Assembly: GCA_018398585.1 (NCBI GenBank)
Contig: JAGTTD010000011.1
Coordinates: forward strand, 18,653,346 to 18,717,345
Length of the DNA: 64,000 bases
From: Simmondsia chinensis
Lineage: Eukaryota; Streptophyta; Magnoliopsida; Caryophyllales; Simmondsiaceae
Reading direction: 5' to 3'
Both the position numbers and the translations under genes were made by a program. Below, piece after piece: positions 35,501 to 47,500 of the stretch (within the stretch, counting starts at the first letter, position 1; every line of letters begins with the position of its first letter). The notes below the pieces were generated by a model. That model was not told the origin of the DNA. It did no database searches and saw only the letters and a program-made list of their open reading frames with translations.

Positions 35501-38500
35501 GTCTTACCGATGACGTTTTGACAGAAGTTCTGGAAGTGAAGACCGCTAAAGAGTTGTGGGAGAAATTGCAAGATATGTTCTATTTCAAGTCCGTCTCCAA
35601 CAAACTTGTAGTTAAGCGCCGGTTATTCACGTTTTGTATGTCAGAAGATACATCACTTAAGAATCACGTCAATGAATTTAATTCAATTATTCAAGATTTA
35701 AAAGAATTGGATGATGTTCCTAAGTATGAAGATCAGGCAATGTTGTTATTATGTTCTCTCTCTGCTTCATATAAGGGTTTTGTTGAAAGCACGATTTATG
35801 GTGGTAGACAAACCATATCTGTTTATGAAGTTAAGAGAAACCTATTGAGTAAAGAATGAGTAGAGAGAGAATTATCTAATTCTGTTAATAACTCTGGTAG
35901 TGGCTTATTTGTGAGAGGGAGAACTGAGTATGATCATAGTGGAAGCAAGTCTAAGTCTAGGTATCAAGACCTAACCTGTAATTGCTGTCATAAGAAAGAG
36001 CACATTAAGAAAGACTGATACAAGCTTAATAGAAAACTTGAAGCAAATAACAGGTCTGACCAGAGATCCATAGTAGCTAGTGTTATGGATGATGAGATTG
36101 ACGGTAATCCACTGTCTGTGTCTAAACCTCAGTCCAGTTTGAGAGATAGTTGGATTTTGGATTCGGGTTGCTCCTATCATGTCTGTCCAAATCGGGATTG
36201 GTTTTCCACGTACGAGTTCGTTCGAGGTGCAGTTGCTTTGATGGGTAATAATACTCCATGCAAAGTTCTGGGTATAGGAACAATTCGTTTCAGGATGTAC
36301 GATGGCACTATCAAGGTTTTGAGCGATGTTCGCCAGGTTCCTGATTTGAAGAAGAATCTCATCTCTTTAGGTACTCTTGAGTCTAAAGGGTACAGATACA
36401 CAGCTGAAGGTGGAGTTTTGAAGGTCGTTAAGGGTGCTTTGACAGTTATGAAAGGCAGAAGGGTAGGTACTATGTATGAGCTTGTCGGTTCCACAGTTGT
36501 TAGATCTGTTGCAGCATCTTCATCATCATTGTTGTTGACAGAACCAGAGATCGCAAATTCAGGACGTTTGAGATTGGATCATTCAGGTGATAGGGGTCTG
36601 TCTGAGCACAGTGTGAGGGGCTCTTTGTGTGGTCAGTCAACATGATTGATAGTCTATGAACAAGGGCTTTATGGGAAGCAGAAAGTTTTCGCTTCAAACA
36701 ATTCCTGACGAGTAGAGATGTCACATTTGATGAGTCTTCGTTATTGTCTCCACAGAAGATGTCATCAGTTGATTGTGATTCAGGTCAGGTGAGTAAGTCA
36801 AAGGGAGTTCAGTTATAGTTGAGCAACACAGTTCAGCAGCAGGTGGGTGTTTTAGAAAATGTGTCAAGAGCCAATTCAGAGAAGAAGAATATTGGCATTG
36901 CTGATAACCTCTTAGATATGTTCCCTCAGTTGCTACCTAGCAGGAAGTTCACGCTTCGCTCGGACTCGGTTAGGTTTTGTGTTTTGTTGAGATAACCCCA
37001 TGTGTGGGTGTTTAGTGGAGAAGGTGGAGGAAATTCTTTTATGTATGTAATTTGAGCCAAGGTGGAGATTTGTTAGGATCATATCTCAAATTACTTATTT
37101 TAAGTTTATGGGTTGCCGAGGGGTCACTGATCGATCGGGAGGGAAGCCCGATCGATCGGGTGATTTAAGTGATTTTTTTGGATTTTAGGCCGTAAGAGGG
37201 CGATCGTATCGATCGGGTCCTCCCATACCCGCGCCTATATATATGGAGCTAGGGTTTCGGTTATTTGTATCCAATTTCAGAGTGAGGCGCCATCATTGTG
37301 AGAGAGAGGTGATTTCGTAATTCCTCCAATTCCGATATTCGAGTGCTACGAGAGTTCAGAGAAAGTGATAGTAATTCTTTCATAGATCTCGTTCAGAGAA
37401 AGTGTCGTTGTAATTCTTCCATTCAAGTATCAATAAAGAATCTCCATCTCCACCCGTGGTTTTCTCCCCTCTCGATTGTAGAGGGGTTTCCACATAAATC
37501 ATCGTGTTCTTGTTCATTCTTTCTTTCTCCATATTTGTTTACTTCTCGTTTGTGTGAGTCATATTATTTGAATTGAATCAAGTGATTCGGGTTTACGCTT
37601 CCGCATCAAGATTTCCCTAACAAATTGATATCAAAATATATCAAGTTTGCTCCAGATTATTCTAACAGCATGAAATTGAATTCTAATAACAACCTAGTCT
37701 TCGTCTTCTTTAGATACATGATCCAATTCATGTAGAATAAAAGACTAAAACTAAAAGAGATAAATACAAAGAAAAATAATAAAATCTACTAATGTAAACT
37801 AAACTTTCCTAATTGAAGTTAAATTCCATCCGGATCAAGCCTCTTCATGTGCATCTCCCATCCTGCCAAATTCCAACTCGCCAACGCCAAGCTGCCAAGA
37901 TCCGTTTGCCTTGTTACCCACAAAAAGCTAAGGCGTGGCTGCATCATTAATCCCCGGGTTGGAGAGAATTCACCCCAAAATTCTCCAATGGATCATCTGG
38001 GTAATTTTCCCGAGCTATGTCTTCGCACATTCATCCTCCATCTTGCCAAGCTTGCCCAGAAGTGGACTATTGACCTGACTTGCCAAGACACGAGTTGTAA
38101 CCCATCTTGTCAAGACATAGGCTGCATCATCCTCTTTGGCTTGGAAAGAATTCGTCCTCAAATTCGCCAATAATTCATCTGAATCATTCTTGCCAAGTCA
38201 CGGATTGCATCATTTTCGCCCAAATCCTGATTACTCGTTAACTTCCACAATGGCTTCCAGGAACAGCACAAAGCGTACATCCCTCTCCAAAACACAGTTG
38301 GCGGGCACGCTATGCTTGCAATCCTCATGTCACCCTTCTCTGGTTTCGAATTCAGCCTTCTACTCACCTTTTGGCGGAGTGTGATTCTGGTGGTATCCGT
38401 TCTTTAGCCCCAACTTGTAAGACACTACTGAATTCTACAATTGGCATAGAAAGTAATGCAGCGCATAAGTGGAATTTAGGCAAACAGGAAGGGTTCGATA

Positions 38501-41500
38501 GCCTTCCCCTTCATTTTATGAATGAATTAATAAAACAAGGGGGAAAATTAACTCAATTTCTTGTAATCTAAGAAAGAGAGAGAACTCTAAATCATAAATT
38601 AAAATCTAGAAAATTGAATGCTGATGAAAACCCTAGATCCCCTCTTCCTTAAAAAGAGGATCTAATTGTCTAAGAATAAAAGGCTAAAAGATAATTCAAA
38701 ATTCAATATTAAATCTGAAAACTAATCCTATTTGAAATCAAACTCTTGCTCTGCAGTGTTTGGCCAACCTGTTAATGCCGCAAATTGGTAAACCCGTCAA
38801 TACTGGCAATCATGTTTGGGCTTAGCTGCGTAACTCTTCCAAGCCGCACACCTACATGCCAACCCTCGTACCCGCCAATGACTGATCCACCAATAGAGGC
38901 GGGGCTGTATCATATTCTCCGGGTTGAGAGAATTCATCCTCGAATTCGAAATGGGCTCATTTGGACTACTCTCGCCAATGTGGGAGTTATGGTGGAAATT
39001 CTTATGCGCACTTTCTTGCGTTTAGCGTGGGCTCCAAGCAATGATCTTTGGATCTGCTCATGTTCAGCCTATTGGCTGGAAGGGAAGTGTATCGCCTTCT
39101 CTCGTGGACAACACAACCCCTGTCCCGCCTTCTGACGTGCTCGGCCTCTTCTTGATCATCCGCTAATAATGCAGAAAGCCCATAGTACACAGTGACCCAA
39201 TTGATTGCTCTGCCACAAAAATTCCTCCGCCAAGCCTCGTCCTTCTTCGGTGTCAAGAGAACTGCGAATTCTTGATGTATGGCTATTTTGCGCTTCATAG
39301 GACTCAGTCGGTAACGGGGCCAATCCGGTAAGGCGACCTCCGGCACTTGTTCAATTCCATGTGGATTGTTTACCGCCGACAACATGGTACTCGGTACCTC
39401 CTCCAGCTCTTCTCCCTATTTTGTTTCGCCATCAAGGAACTTCCGCCAAGTTCCATCTTTGTTGGTATCAATATAGCTCATCCGCACTTTCGATTTACTC
39501 GGATGTATCTCCTAGCAAGTAGTCTCCACACTTGGGGCATGAAATCCTCACACTGCGCAAGGCTTACTCAGTATTGAATCCGCCTTCTTTGTAAGGCAGC
39601 GTCGGGAACCCAATCTAGCCGACATTGTTCCTCCCTTGTTGGCGGTAAGCAATACGCCAACCCCGCTGGACACAACTCCTTTGATAGACTCTCTATGTTG
39701 TCCGGCACCTCCTCCTCGTCATAGATGGGCTCATCAAAGATGGGTGGAGAAGACAAATCAAGATATGTCGGCTCATCAAAGATAGGTTCCCTCTTGATTT
39801 CTCCTGTGGACGGCATCTCTAATTCACCAAAGGCATTGGTGAACACGGCTTGACCTTTCGGCCTTGGGTCTTTGGCCTTCGACACACATGGCGCCTCATC
39901 TTTCTTGGGCAACATGATGATTCTTATTCCTTCAAAGATAAAGTTACACGTGTTCTTTCTCCTGTCATGTATAGCATCTCTATCATATTACCAAGGTCAT
40001 CCCAACAACAGATGACACACATCCATGGCAATGACATCGCACCATATTCCATACCAATACTTCAACCCAATAGAGAAATTAACTAGGCATCATTTCAAAT
40101 GGTTACCTGGTCTCCTCTCTCAAGCCATGACATCTTGTAAGGGTTCGAATGCTCCTCCATCTTCAACCCCTAGCTTCTGGACGGCTTCCTCAGAGATGGC
40201 GTTCTCACAACTCTCTGAGTCGATGACTAGGCGGCATACCCTCTCGCCAATTGTACATGTCGCTTGGAAGATGATATCACAAACCCAATCATCTCCTTTT
40301 GCTTTCTTAGGCGTGAAGCCATCTCGCCCTACCGCTAATAAGCAACCCTCGTCACCTGCTACTTCCTCTTCCCCCAGTGATTCCAACTCGTCCTGAGCCT
40401 CTTCCGCCACTACGACGCCTTCTTCTTCGAATCCGGAATCTCAATCCGGAGACTGGATTCCCGCCTCCGATCATCAAAATCGATAGTGTTGCCGATATTA
40501 GGCCGATGTCTCCTCGACCTAGGATTCGGTAGCTCAGCATCCAAGAATGGATTCTGGAAGCTCTCTCGGCCGTCTCCTCTTCTTCACCTAGTGTCGGCTG
40601 GGTTCTCGGCGTCTGCTCGAGATTTGCCCCCAGTGCTTGATTCACCAAAATCTCTCTTCCATATCCTTGAACCTCCTCTTGGTCTGCCGTTGAAAGTCAC
40701 GCTCATATACGTCTCCAACAGCGACGTATCTCAATCGCTCACTGGCAATCTCAGAAGTCGTTTTGAGCTCTAGTACCAACTGATGCAGCACGTTAGTGGA
40801 ATTTAGGAAAATGAGAAGGATTCAATAGCGTTCCCTTTAACTTTATTAAAGAATCAATGAAACACGGGGCGGGGCGCGCGGGGGGGGGGGGGGGGGGGGG
40901 GGGGGTGGGGGAGGGAATTAACTCAATTTCTCACAACCCAAGAAAGAGAGAAAACTCTAAATCATAAATTAAAATCTGGAAAATTGAACGCTAATGAAAA
41001 CCCTTGATCCCCTCTTCCTTGAATAGAGGAGTTACTTAACTTAGAATAAAAGACTAAAAGATAATTCAGAATTAAAAATAAATCTGAAAACTAATCGTAT
41101 TTGAAATCAAACTCTTCCTTTGTCGCGTCAAGACCATGCTACCAGCCTGCTAATGCCACCAACTGGCCAACCCGCCAATATCGCCAATCATGTTTGGGCT
41201 TAGCTGTGTAATTCTTCCCAATCGCACGTCTACCTACCAACCCCCGTACGCACCAATGACTCATCCGCCAAGCTATCAGCCAATGGATGGGGGGTTGCAT
41301 TAGAAAGTCATCCAATCTCGAAAAGGGTAATCAATATCATATCATGATCTTACTAAGGATCCTGCTGTTAAGGCATATCCGCCAAATCCCATCCGTTGTT
41401 GGCGTCAAGATAACTAATGCACTCTTCAAGCTCTCTCAAGTGAGATCCTTGGCGAATAGCTTCCAAACTTAGAGCCTAAGATCCTCAGACTTCGCAATGC

Positions 41501-44500
41501 TCATTCGGTAATATGGCCTTCAAGGTAAGGCAACTCCCGGCATCCGATTATCCTATGTTGAATGCCTCTTGATGGCGATAAAGAACTCGTAAACCCTTCT
41601 GAGCAGACTTCTTTCGACAAATTTTCCACCTCTTCCGGTACTTTACCCTATTCTTCAAGGCAATCCTTGCCCATCTTGTTCTCGCCAATGTCCCTCATAA
41701 GCATGGCTCTAGTTTGGGATTCAAGTTTTCGGTTATCACTGAACGTGGCAATTCATCCTTCTTAGGCAACAAGCCTATCTTTGTGCCAACAAACACAAAG
41801 ATGCAGGTGTTCTGCCTCTCATCATGGGCATCGCCTCTGTCGAATTGCCATGGTCGTCCAAGCAACAAGCGGCAAGCATCCAAGGTAACCACATCACACC
41901 ATACCCAATCATGATACTTTGCCCCAATTGAAAAGTTAACAAAACGATGTTTTGATACGGTTACCTTGTTTTGTTTCTGGAGCCATGGCCACTTGTAAGG
42001 GTTCGGATACTCCTCGATCTTTAACATAAGCTTCTAGACTGTTCCCTCGGAGATGGCATTTTCACAACTTCCAGAATCAATGGCTAGGCGAAATACCCTT
42101 CCACCAATCGTACATGTCGTCTGGAAGATGTTATCTTGAAGCCAACCATCTCCCTCCTGCTTCCTTAGGCATGAATCCAACTTGTCTGACCATCAATAGG
42201 TGGTTATCCTCAGTTTCATCCTCTCCTTCCACCTCGGGTAACGCTTGAGGCTGAGCCGTAGTTGTTTGGTTGGGGTTCGCACCCAATTGAACCAAACACA
42301 GCTCGATTCGCTGAAATTTTTCTTCCCTCTCCTTGAATCTCCTCTCGAATTGACGTTGCAGATCTCGCTAATAAACATCACCAACGATGGCATATTTTTG
42401 TACCCACAGACCATCTTAGAAAACGTTCTGAGCTCTGACACCAACTGATGCAACGCAGATAAGAAGTAAATTGGGAACAGAAGGTTTAACGGCCTTCCTC
42501 TAAACGCTCATAGCTAACACAATTAAGAAGCAAAGGAAAAAGTCTAATCTTGGTTCTCATAACCCAAGAACAACAAAAAACCCTAGTAGAACAAATATAA
42601 ATCTATGAAATTGAATGCTAATAAAACTGTTATGATCGGGTTGCGTTTTGAGCATTACAAGCTGTGTTTTGGACTGAAAGTTGTACTTAGAAATAAAGGG
42701 GAGTTTTGGCAGGAACTACGGTTAGAATTAGTTAGGGGCTGAATTGTTTTTTTGCCGCATGTTCTTGTATTTGCGTTTTGAGCATTACAAGCTGTGTTTT
42801 GGACTGAAAGTTGTACTTAGAAATAAAGGGGAGTTTTGGCAGGAACTACGGTTAGAATTAGTTAGGGGCTGAATTGTTTTTTTGCCGCATGTTCTTGTAT
42901 TTCTTCTTCTTTGCAAATTAAGTTGGTTTAATCTTGAGTCTAGATGCAATCTTTAGTTAGATATTTTGTTCTAGTATAAGAATTGAGCTTTCACTTGTAA
43001 TTACATTCATAAATGAAAATATCTTGATTCTTATCTCTCAACCCTAATTCTCTCTATTTCTCATCTCCTTATTCTACTTCTCATCTCAATTTCCTCTTCT
43101 ATCCTAGGTTATGATTCAAGATTGATCTTGAATCATAACAAAAACCCTAGCCTTCCTCTTCTTTAAATAGAGGAGCTAATTCATCTAAAATAAAAGACTA
43201 AAGTTAAAAGGGATAAAATGCAAAGATAAATAATAAAATCTACTAATCTTAGAAGTCAATTAGGCGTTGCTCCAATAGAGGATAAGTTGAGGGAGAAATG
43301 CCTGCGGTGGTTTGGGCATGTTAGGAGAAGACCCACCACTGCCCTTGTCAAGGGATGTGAACAACTCCAGATAATAGACAAGAAGAGAGGGAGAGGTCGG
43401 TCGAAGAAGAGTTGGATGAAGATTATTCGTCAGAACCTCACATATTTCAACCTAAGTGAAGAGATGGCCCTAGATAGAGCTCAGTGGAGGACTAGTATAT
43501 ATGTGCTCGAAATAGGGGGGCAGGAGCATCAACCCTATAGAAGCAACAAGCACCAGTAAGTTACCACGAGGATGCTTGTATTACTTGGCTATCAGTGTGA
43601 GCATTTGCTGGGCAATTAGTGCTCCTACAATTGGATGGGGACAATTCCACAAATGAGTAGAGAGGAAGGGGCAGGCCAAAGAAGAATTGGGTAGAGTCCA
43701 GCCCTTCCATAGTACAGTCGGGAAGAGAAGAAGAGGCGGCCAAAGAAAAGTTGGATGAGGATAATTCATCAGGAACTCGCCTACATCGACCTAATTGACG
43801 AGATGGCCCTAGTTAGAACTCAGTGGAGGGTAGTTTTAAGGGTAACCGATTGAGCAGTGTAGGTCCTTCGAGCTCCCGCAAGCTAGTTCTAGTACCACGA
43901 CGGTGCTTGTATGCTCATTTGTACATCCGCAGCACTGGTGTACGTTGTTCGCTTAGTACTTTCTATATGCTATCTCTCTCTCTCTCTCTCTCTAACCAGC
44001 TATTGTCTCTCTCTCCCTCTCTCCTCTCCCCCTATACTCTATGGACACTACATGTTTACTTTTGCCTTTTTGCTCCTGCGACTATGCCCCCATGCGTACA
44101 TGCTATATACTTACATGCTTGCATGAGTAGTTGTTTATATGCTTATACGATTAATTGTTTGTATTTGTACATGTCACGCATGACATCTAGGCCCTACATG
44201 CTTCCTTGCATGCTCTACACTTCCTCCTTACATGCTCTTTCAGGTCCTTTATAACCACACAATAACCCCACAATCCTACAACCCATAACTATCAGGCCAG
44301 GGGGTCATCGGAAGCAGTCTCTCATCAGGGTCTCACCCCGATGGGGTAAGGCTGCATATATCCTAACCCCCCCCCCCGACTCCGCGCAAGCAGGAGCCCT
44401 TGTGGCACTGGGCATTAGGGATGGCAATGGGGCAGGGCGGGTACGGGGGGTGTCTCCTCCATACCTGTACCCGCCACCCAAATCCTATTCCCGTACCCGC

Positions 44501-47500
44501 CCCATTACCCGCCACGGGTATGAAGTGGATACCCGTACCCTCCCCGGCGGGTACAAACTCATACCCATACCCGCCCCATTACCGGCAGGTATCCAACGGG
44601 TATGCATTACCCGCCCCGTACCCTCTCTAATGTGCATAGAAAACGATTATCTATACCGAGTCATATTATTTATTTAATACTACTTTTAAAAATCAATTAT
44701 ATTTTTTCATAACATTGATAAACAATTTGGGTTATTAAATTTAAACACGTATTTTTTTAATTTGAATGTTAATTATGTACAAAATAAAGCGGGTATGGCT
44801 GGTATGAGGTGGAGCGGGGCGGGCCGGGTACAAAACTATACCCGTACCCGCCCCATACCCGTGACGGGTACAGGGCGGGTACACCGAACCCGTACCCACT
44901 ACCCGCCCCACTTATACCCATACCCGCCCCAAATGGGGCAGGTACCCGCGGGTAGCGGGTTTTAACCGCCCCATTGCCATCCCTGCTGGGCATGTTGTTG
45001 TTGTTGTTGTACTAATCTAAACTAAACTTTCCTAATTGAAGTTAAATTCCGCTCGGATCAAGCCTCTTCATGCTCATTTCTCATCCCGCCAAATTCAAAC
45101 TTGCCAATAACAACCAGCCAAGATCCGTCCACCCCATGACCCACCAAAAGCTAAGGCGTGGCTGCATCATTTTCTCTCCCAAATCATCTTTCATAGTGAC
45201 CAAAGTTGGTTGATCAGAAAATTTTAGATTATAATATATGGTATTGTAAATATTAAAAAAATTATGCTTAAGCCTCAACACTTTCATTAAATAATTTTAC
45301 ATACAGTCCTTTTAAATGAAGATTTTCCAACATCACATTTCATGACAATAGCTATTCCAGAAGTTCATAGAAACAATTTACTCTCCCAGTATTTCTCATT
45401 GAACTTTTCGTTGTTAGTTTGATTTGTTTCCATAACAAGTTATGACATAAATCTAACCTTGCAGCGCCGCTGAGACCAAAGGGAATCATCCAAACAATTG
45501 AAGCTGTATTGAGGCTGAGACCATAGGCGAAATTAAATAATTAGATATATAAATGCATAATATATACAATAAGTTATGATATTTAAGTATCTATCACTTA
45601 GATATATAAATGCATAATATATACAATAAGGTATCGAAATTTAAAAGCTCTATTATTTCGGTATCTTCAATTATGATCTACAAAAAAAGCAAAATTTAAT
45701 GCTTTTTTCCAAAATATACTCACGTGACAAATGATTATTGCTGCAATATATATGTGCCAAGTATGTGTTTTGGCAAAAATTTGCCAAATTATGACAAAAA
45801 TTCGCTGGATTCCAGTAGTGTATAATCGTATATTCATATGCAACGTCAATTTTCTCCCAAGAATAATCATTGAAATTCTGTAAAGGGTACTTATACATAC
45901 TCAAAAACAGCAAAAATTAACCGGATTTTAGCTAACAATACCCAAGTGATATTTATGGTACTCATCATGTATTGATACATTAAGGTACCTCAGTGATAAA
46001 AACTTAAGTTCAAGGTACCAATATAATAAATTATGAAATAATTTCCACAAACTTATTGGGTACTGGGAAGAGAAAAGGCTAGTGTTCACCTGATAGAAAG
46101 CACCGATGTTTCAAGCTCTGGATGGGGAAGAAGACCAGATAAGAGAACCATCATCTCGAATGACCACATCTCTAAACTGTTTAAATTAATCATCAAAGAC
46201 ACATTTCACAAGTAAATCTAGTAATAAAATTTTACATTAGAAATATGATAAGAGATGACACATACACCTAATGGTTCATTGGTTTTGGTATCGATACTTG
46301 CTTGAGTTTATACGTGAATCTCAAGCAATTCCTTGGCCTAGATTCCTGGATTATACATTCTGGAAGGGATGTGCCTTACATAGACCAATGTGAGGGAGAG
46401 GGCTTTGAGTTTGGGGACTGTCAAGAAATTAGGTGTTCTAAAAACTAAAGTGATTGGTAAGAGTCTAGGATCTTTTTAATATCTAGTATGCACTTCTCAT
46501 GCGACTGTCTATACAGTTTGGAGCATGAACAGTACGCAAACCCACTCATTTATGCAAATGCCTATACAGTTGTTAGGATTCGAACTCGTAAATTCATGGT
46601 CGAAAAAACTCTCAGGGCATATTAGGAAAAAATTATTCCAAAAGCTTCAGCTCATAGATAAAGACATATGAATGGTGTACTCTCTAACTCTCTTTCACGC
46701 AAATAAATATTGGACTTAAAAAGCTTGAATAGTGTACAAGTTCATTTACTACCTTGTACTGAAATTAAATGGTTCTAATCTCCAAGAGTAACAAAATCCC
46801 ACTTTATCATGAAGAGAAGATCAATTGATGGGCTGATACATCTAGGACAACTAGTTTTGAAATGACACCTCACTTGAACTTACAAGTAAATCTATCATAT
46901 GAAATCACTTACAACTCACCAGACCATACATGCAGAAGGCACGGCAAGCCTAATGAAGTTGGGTATGTCATTTAGAGCTTCCTTGGAAAACCCAGTCCAA
47001 GTTTTGGCACAAGAGGGTGAAAACTTGACATAAAATGCCAACAAAATCACATTAATCCAATAAGAAATCGTATTTGCAAGCGCAGCTCCTCTGGCTCCTA
47101 AACCAGACTTGAACACCAAAACCCAGCAAACCATGACATGCAACAGCGTTGTAATCCCACTACTCAGCATCATTGGGAACACATTGTTTTGTGCTTGCAA
47201 GAACTTCAGAAGCGAGTGTAGGAGGCCGTATGCGAATAGGCAGGGGACCATGACTCGTGCGTAGAGCCCTGCTTGGGCAGCTATGCGGCGGTCTTGGCCA
47301 AGGGCTAGCAGGATTGAGCCAGTGTTAGCCCAGATTACAGCAAGGGGGATGCTCACAAGTATAAGGATGAACATGGCTCTTTGCATGTGTATGCCTAGCA
47401 TATGGTATTGTTTTGCCCCATAGGATTGGCCACAGAATGTGTCTAGTGCACTTGCCATTCCCATCTGTCAAACGAGTTTGGAGAAAAGTATACAAAGGTT

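Larger units (their letters stand above)
34704..37667 (+). mobile_element. Non-autonomous copia element inside the gypsy LTR
   Basis: LTRs 34704-35263 and 37071-37667 with a perfect TSD GCATG (34699-34703 and 37668-37672). The interior has gag and protease and then jumps to the end of integrase (SRDVTFDE near 36720). The integrase core, RT and RNase H are absent, so the copy depended on enzymes from elsewhere. It lies antisense to the MATE gene. Confidence 0.93.
38454..41302 (-). mobile_element. Second TGATGCAGC-family gypsy element, nested
   Basis: LTRs 38454-38912 and 40781-41302 with a perfect TSD GAAAG (38449-38453 and 41303-41307). The interior of about 1.9 kb on the minus strand has gag (40640-40420), protease with [13 protein letters not shown] (DSG changed to DSE, near 40240-40200) and a fragment with [10 protein letters not shown] near 39250. 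Most of pol is deleted. The 5' LTR carries a long poly-G expansion. Confidence 0.9.
43250..45009 (+). mobile_element. 5'-truncated RTE-type LINE
   Basis: The insert is flanked by TACTAATCT (43241-43249 and 45010-45018), a 9-bp TSD, and ends in (TTG)n at 44994-45009. It starts within the pol C-terminus. The 3' UTR has a (CT)n microsatellite at 43974-44030. Its last bases (GTAAGGCTGC, GGAGCCCTTGTGGCACTGGG) match Au-type SINE tails. A hAT MITE interrupts it 16 bp before its end. Confidence 0.88.
34546..45169 (-). mobile_element. Outer gypsy element of intron 4 (TGATGCAGC family)
   Basis: A perfect TSD, TTTTC, flanks it (34541-34545 and 45170-45174). Removing the later insertions leaves LTRs of about 432 bp (34546-34703 plus 37673-37946) and 437 bp (42446-42627, 43146-43249 and 45019-45169). 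The LTRs begin T(G/A)ATGCA and end GGCTGCATCA. The primer site on the minus strand beside 42446 reads TTGGTGTCAGAGC. Interior remnants are 37947-38448 and 41308-42445, on the minus strand; RT and integrase are missing. Confidence 0.88.
33827..45457 (-). other. MATE intron 4 (11.6 kb)
   Basis: The intron runs from the GTTAGA donor after exon 4 to the GTGCAG acceptor before exon 5. Positions 33827-34540 and 45175-45457 look like original intron; almost all the rest (34546-45169) is one gypsy element with other elements nested in it. Confidence 0.88.
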
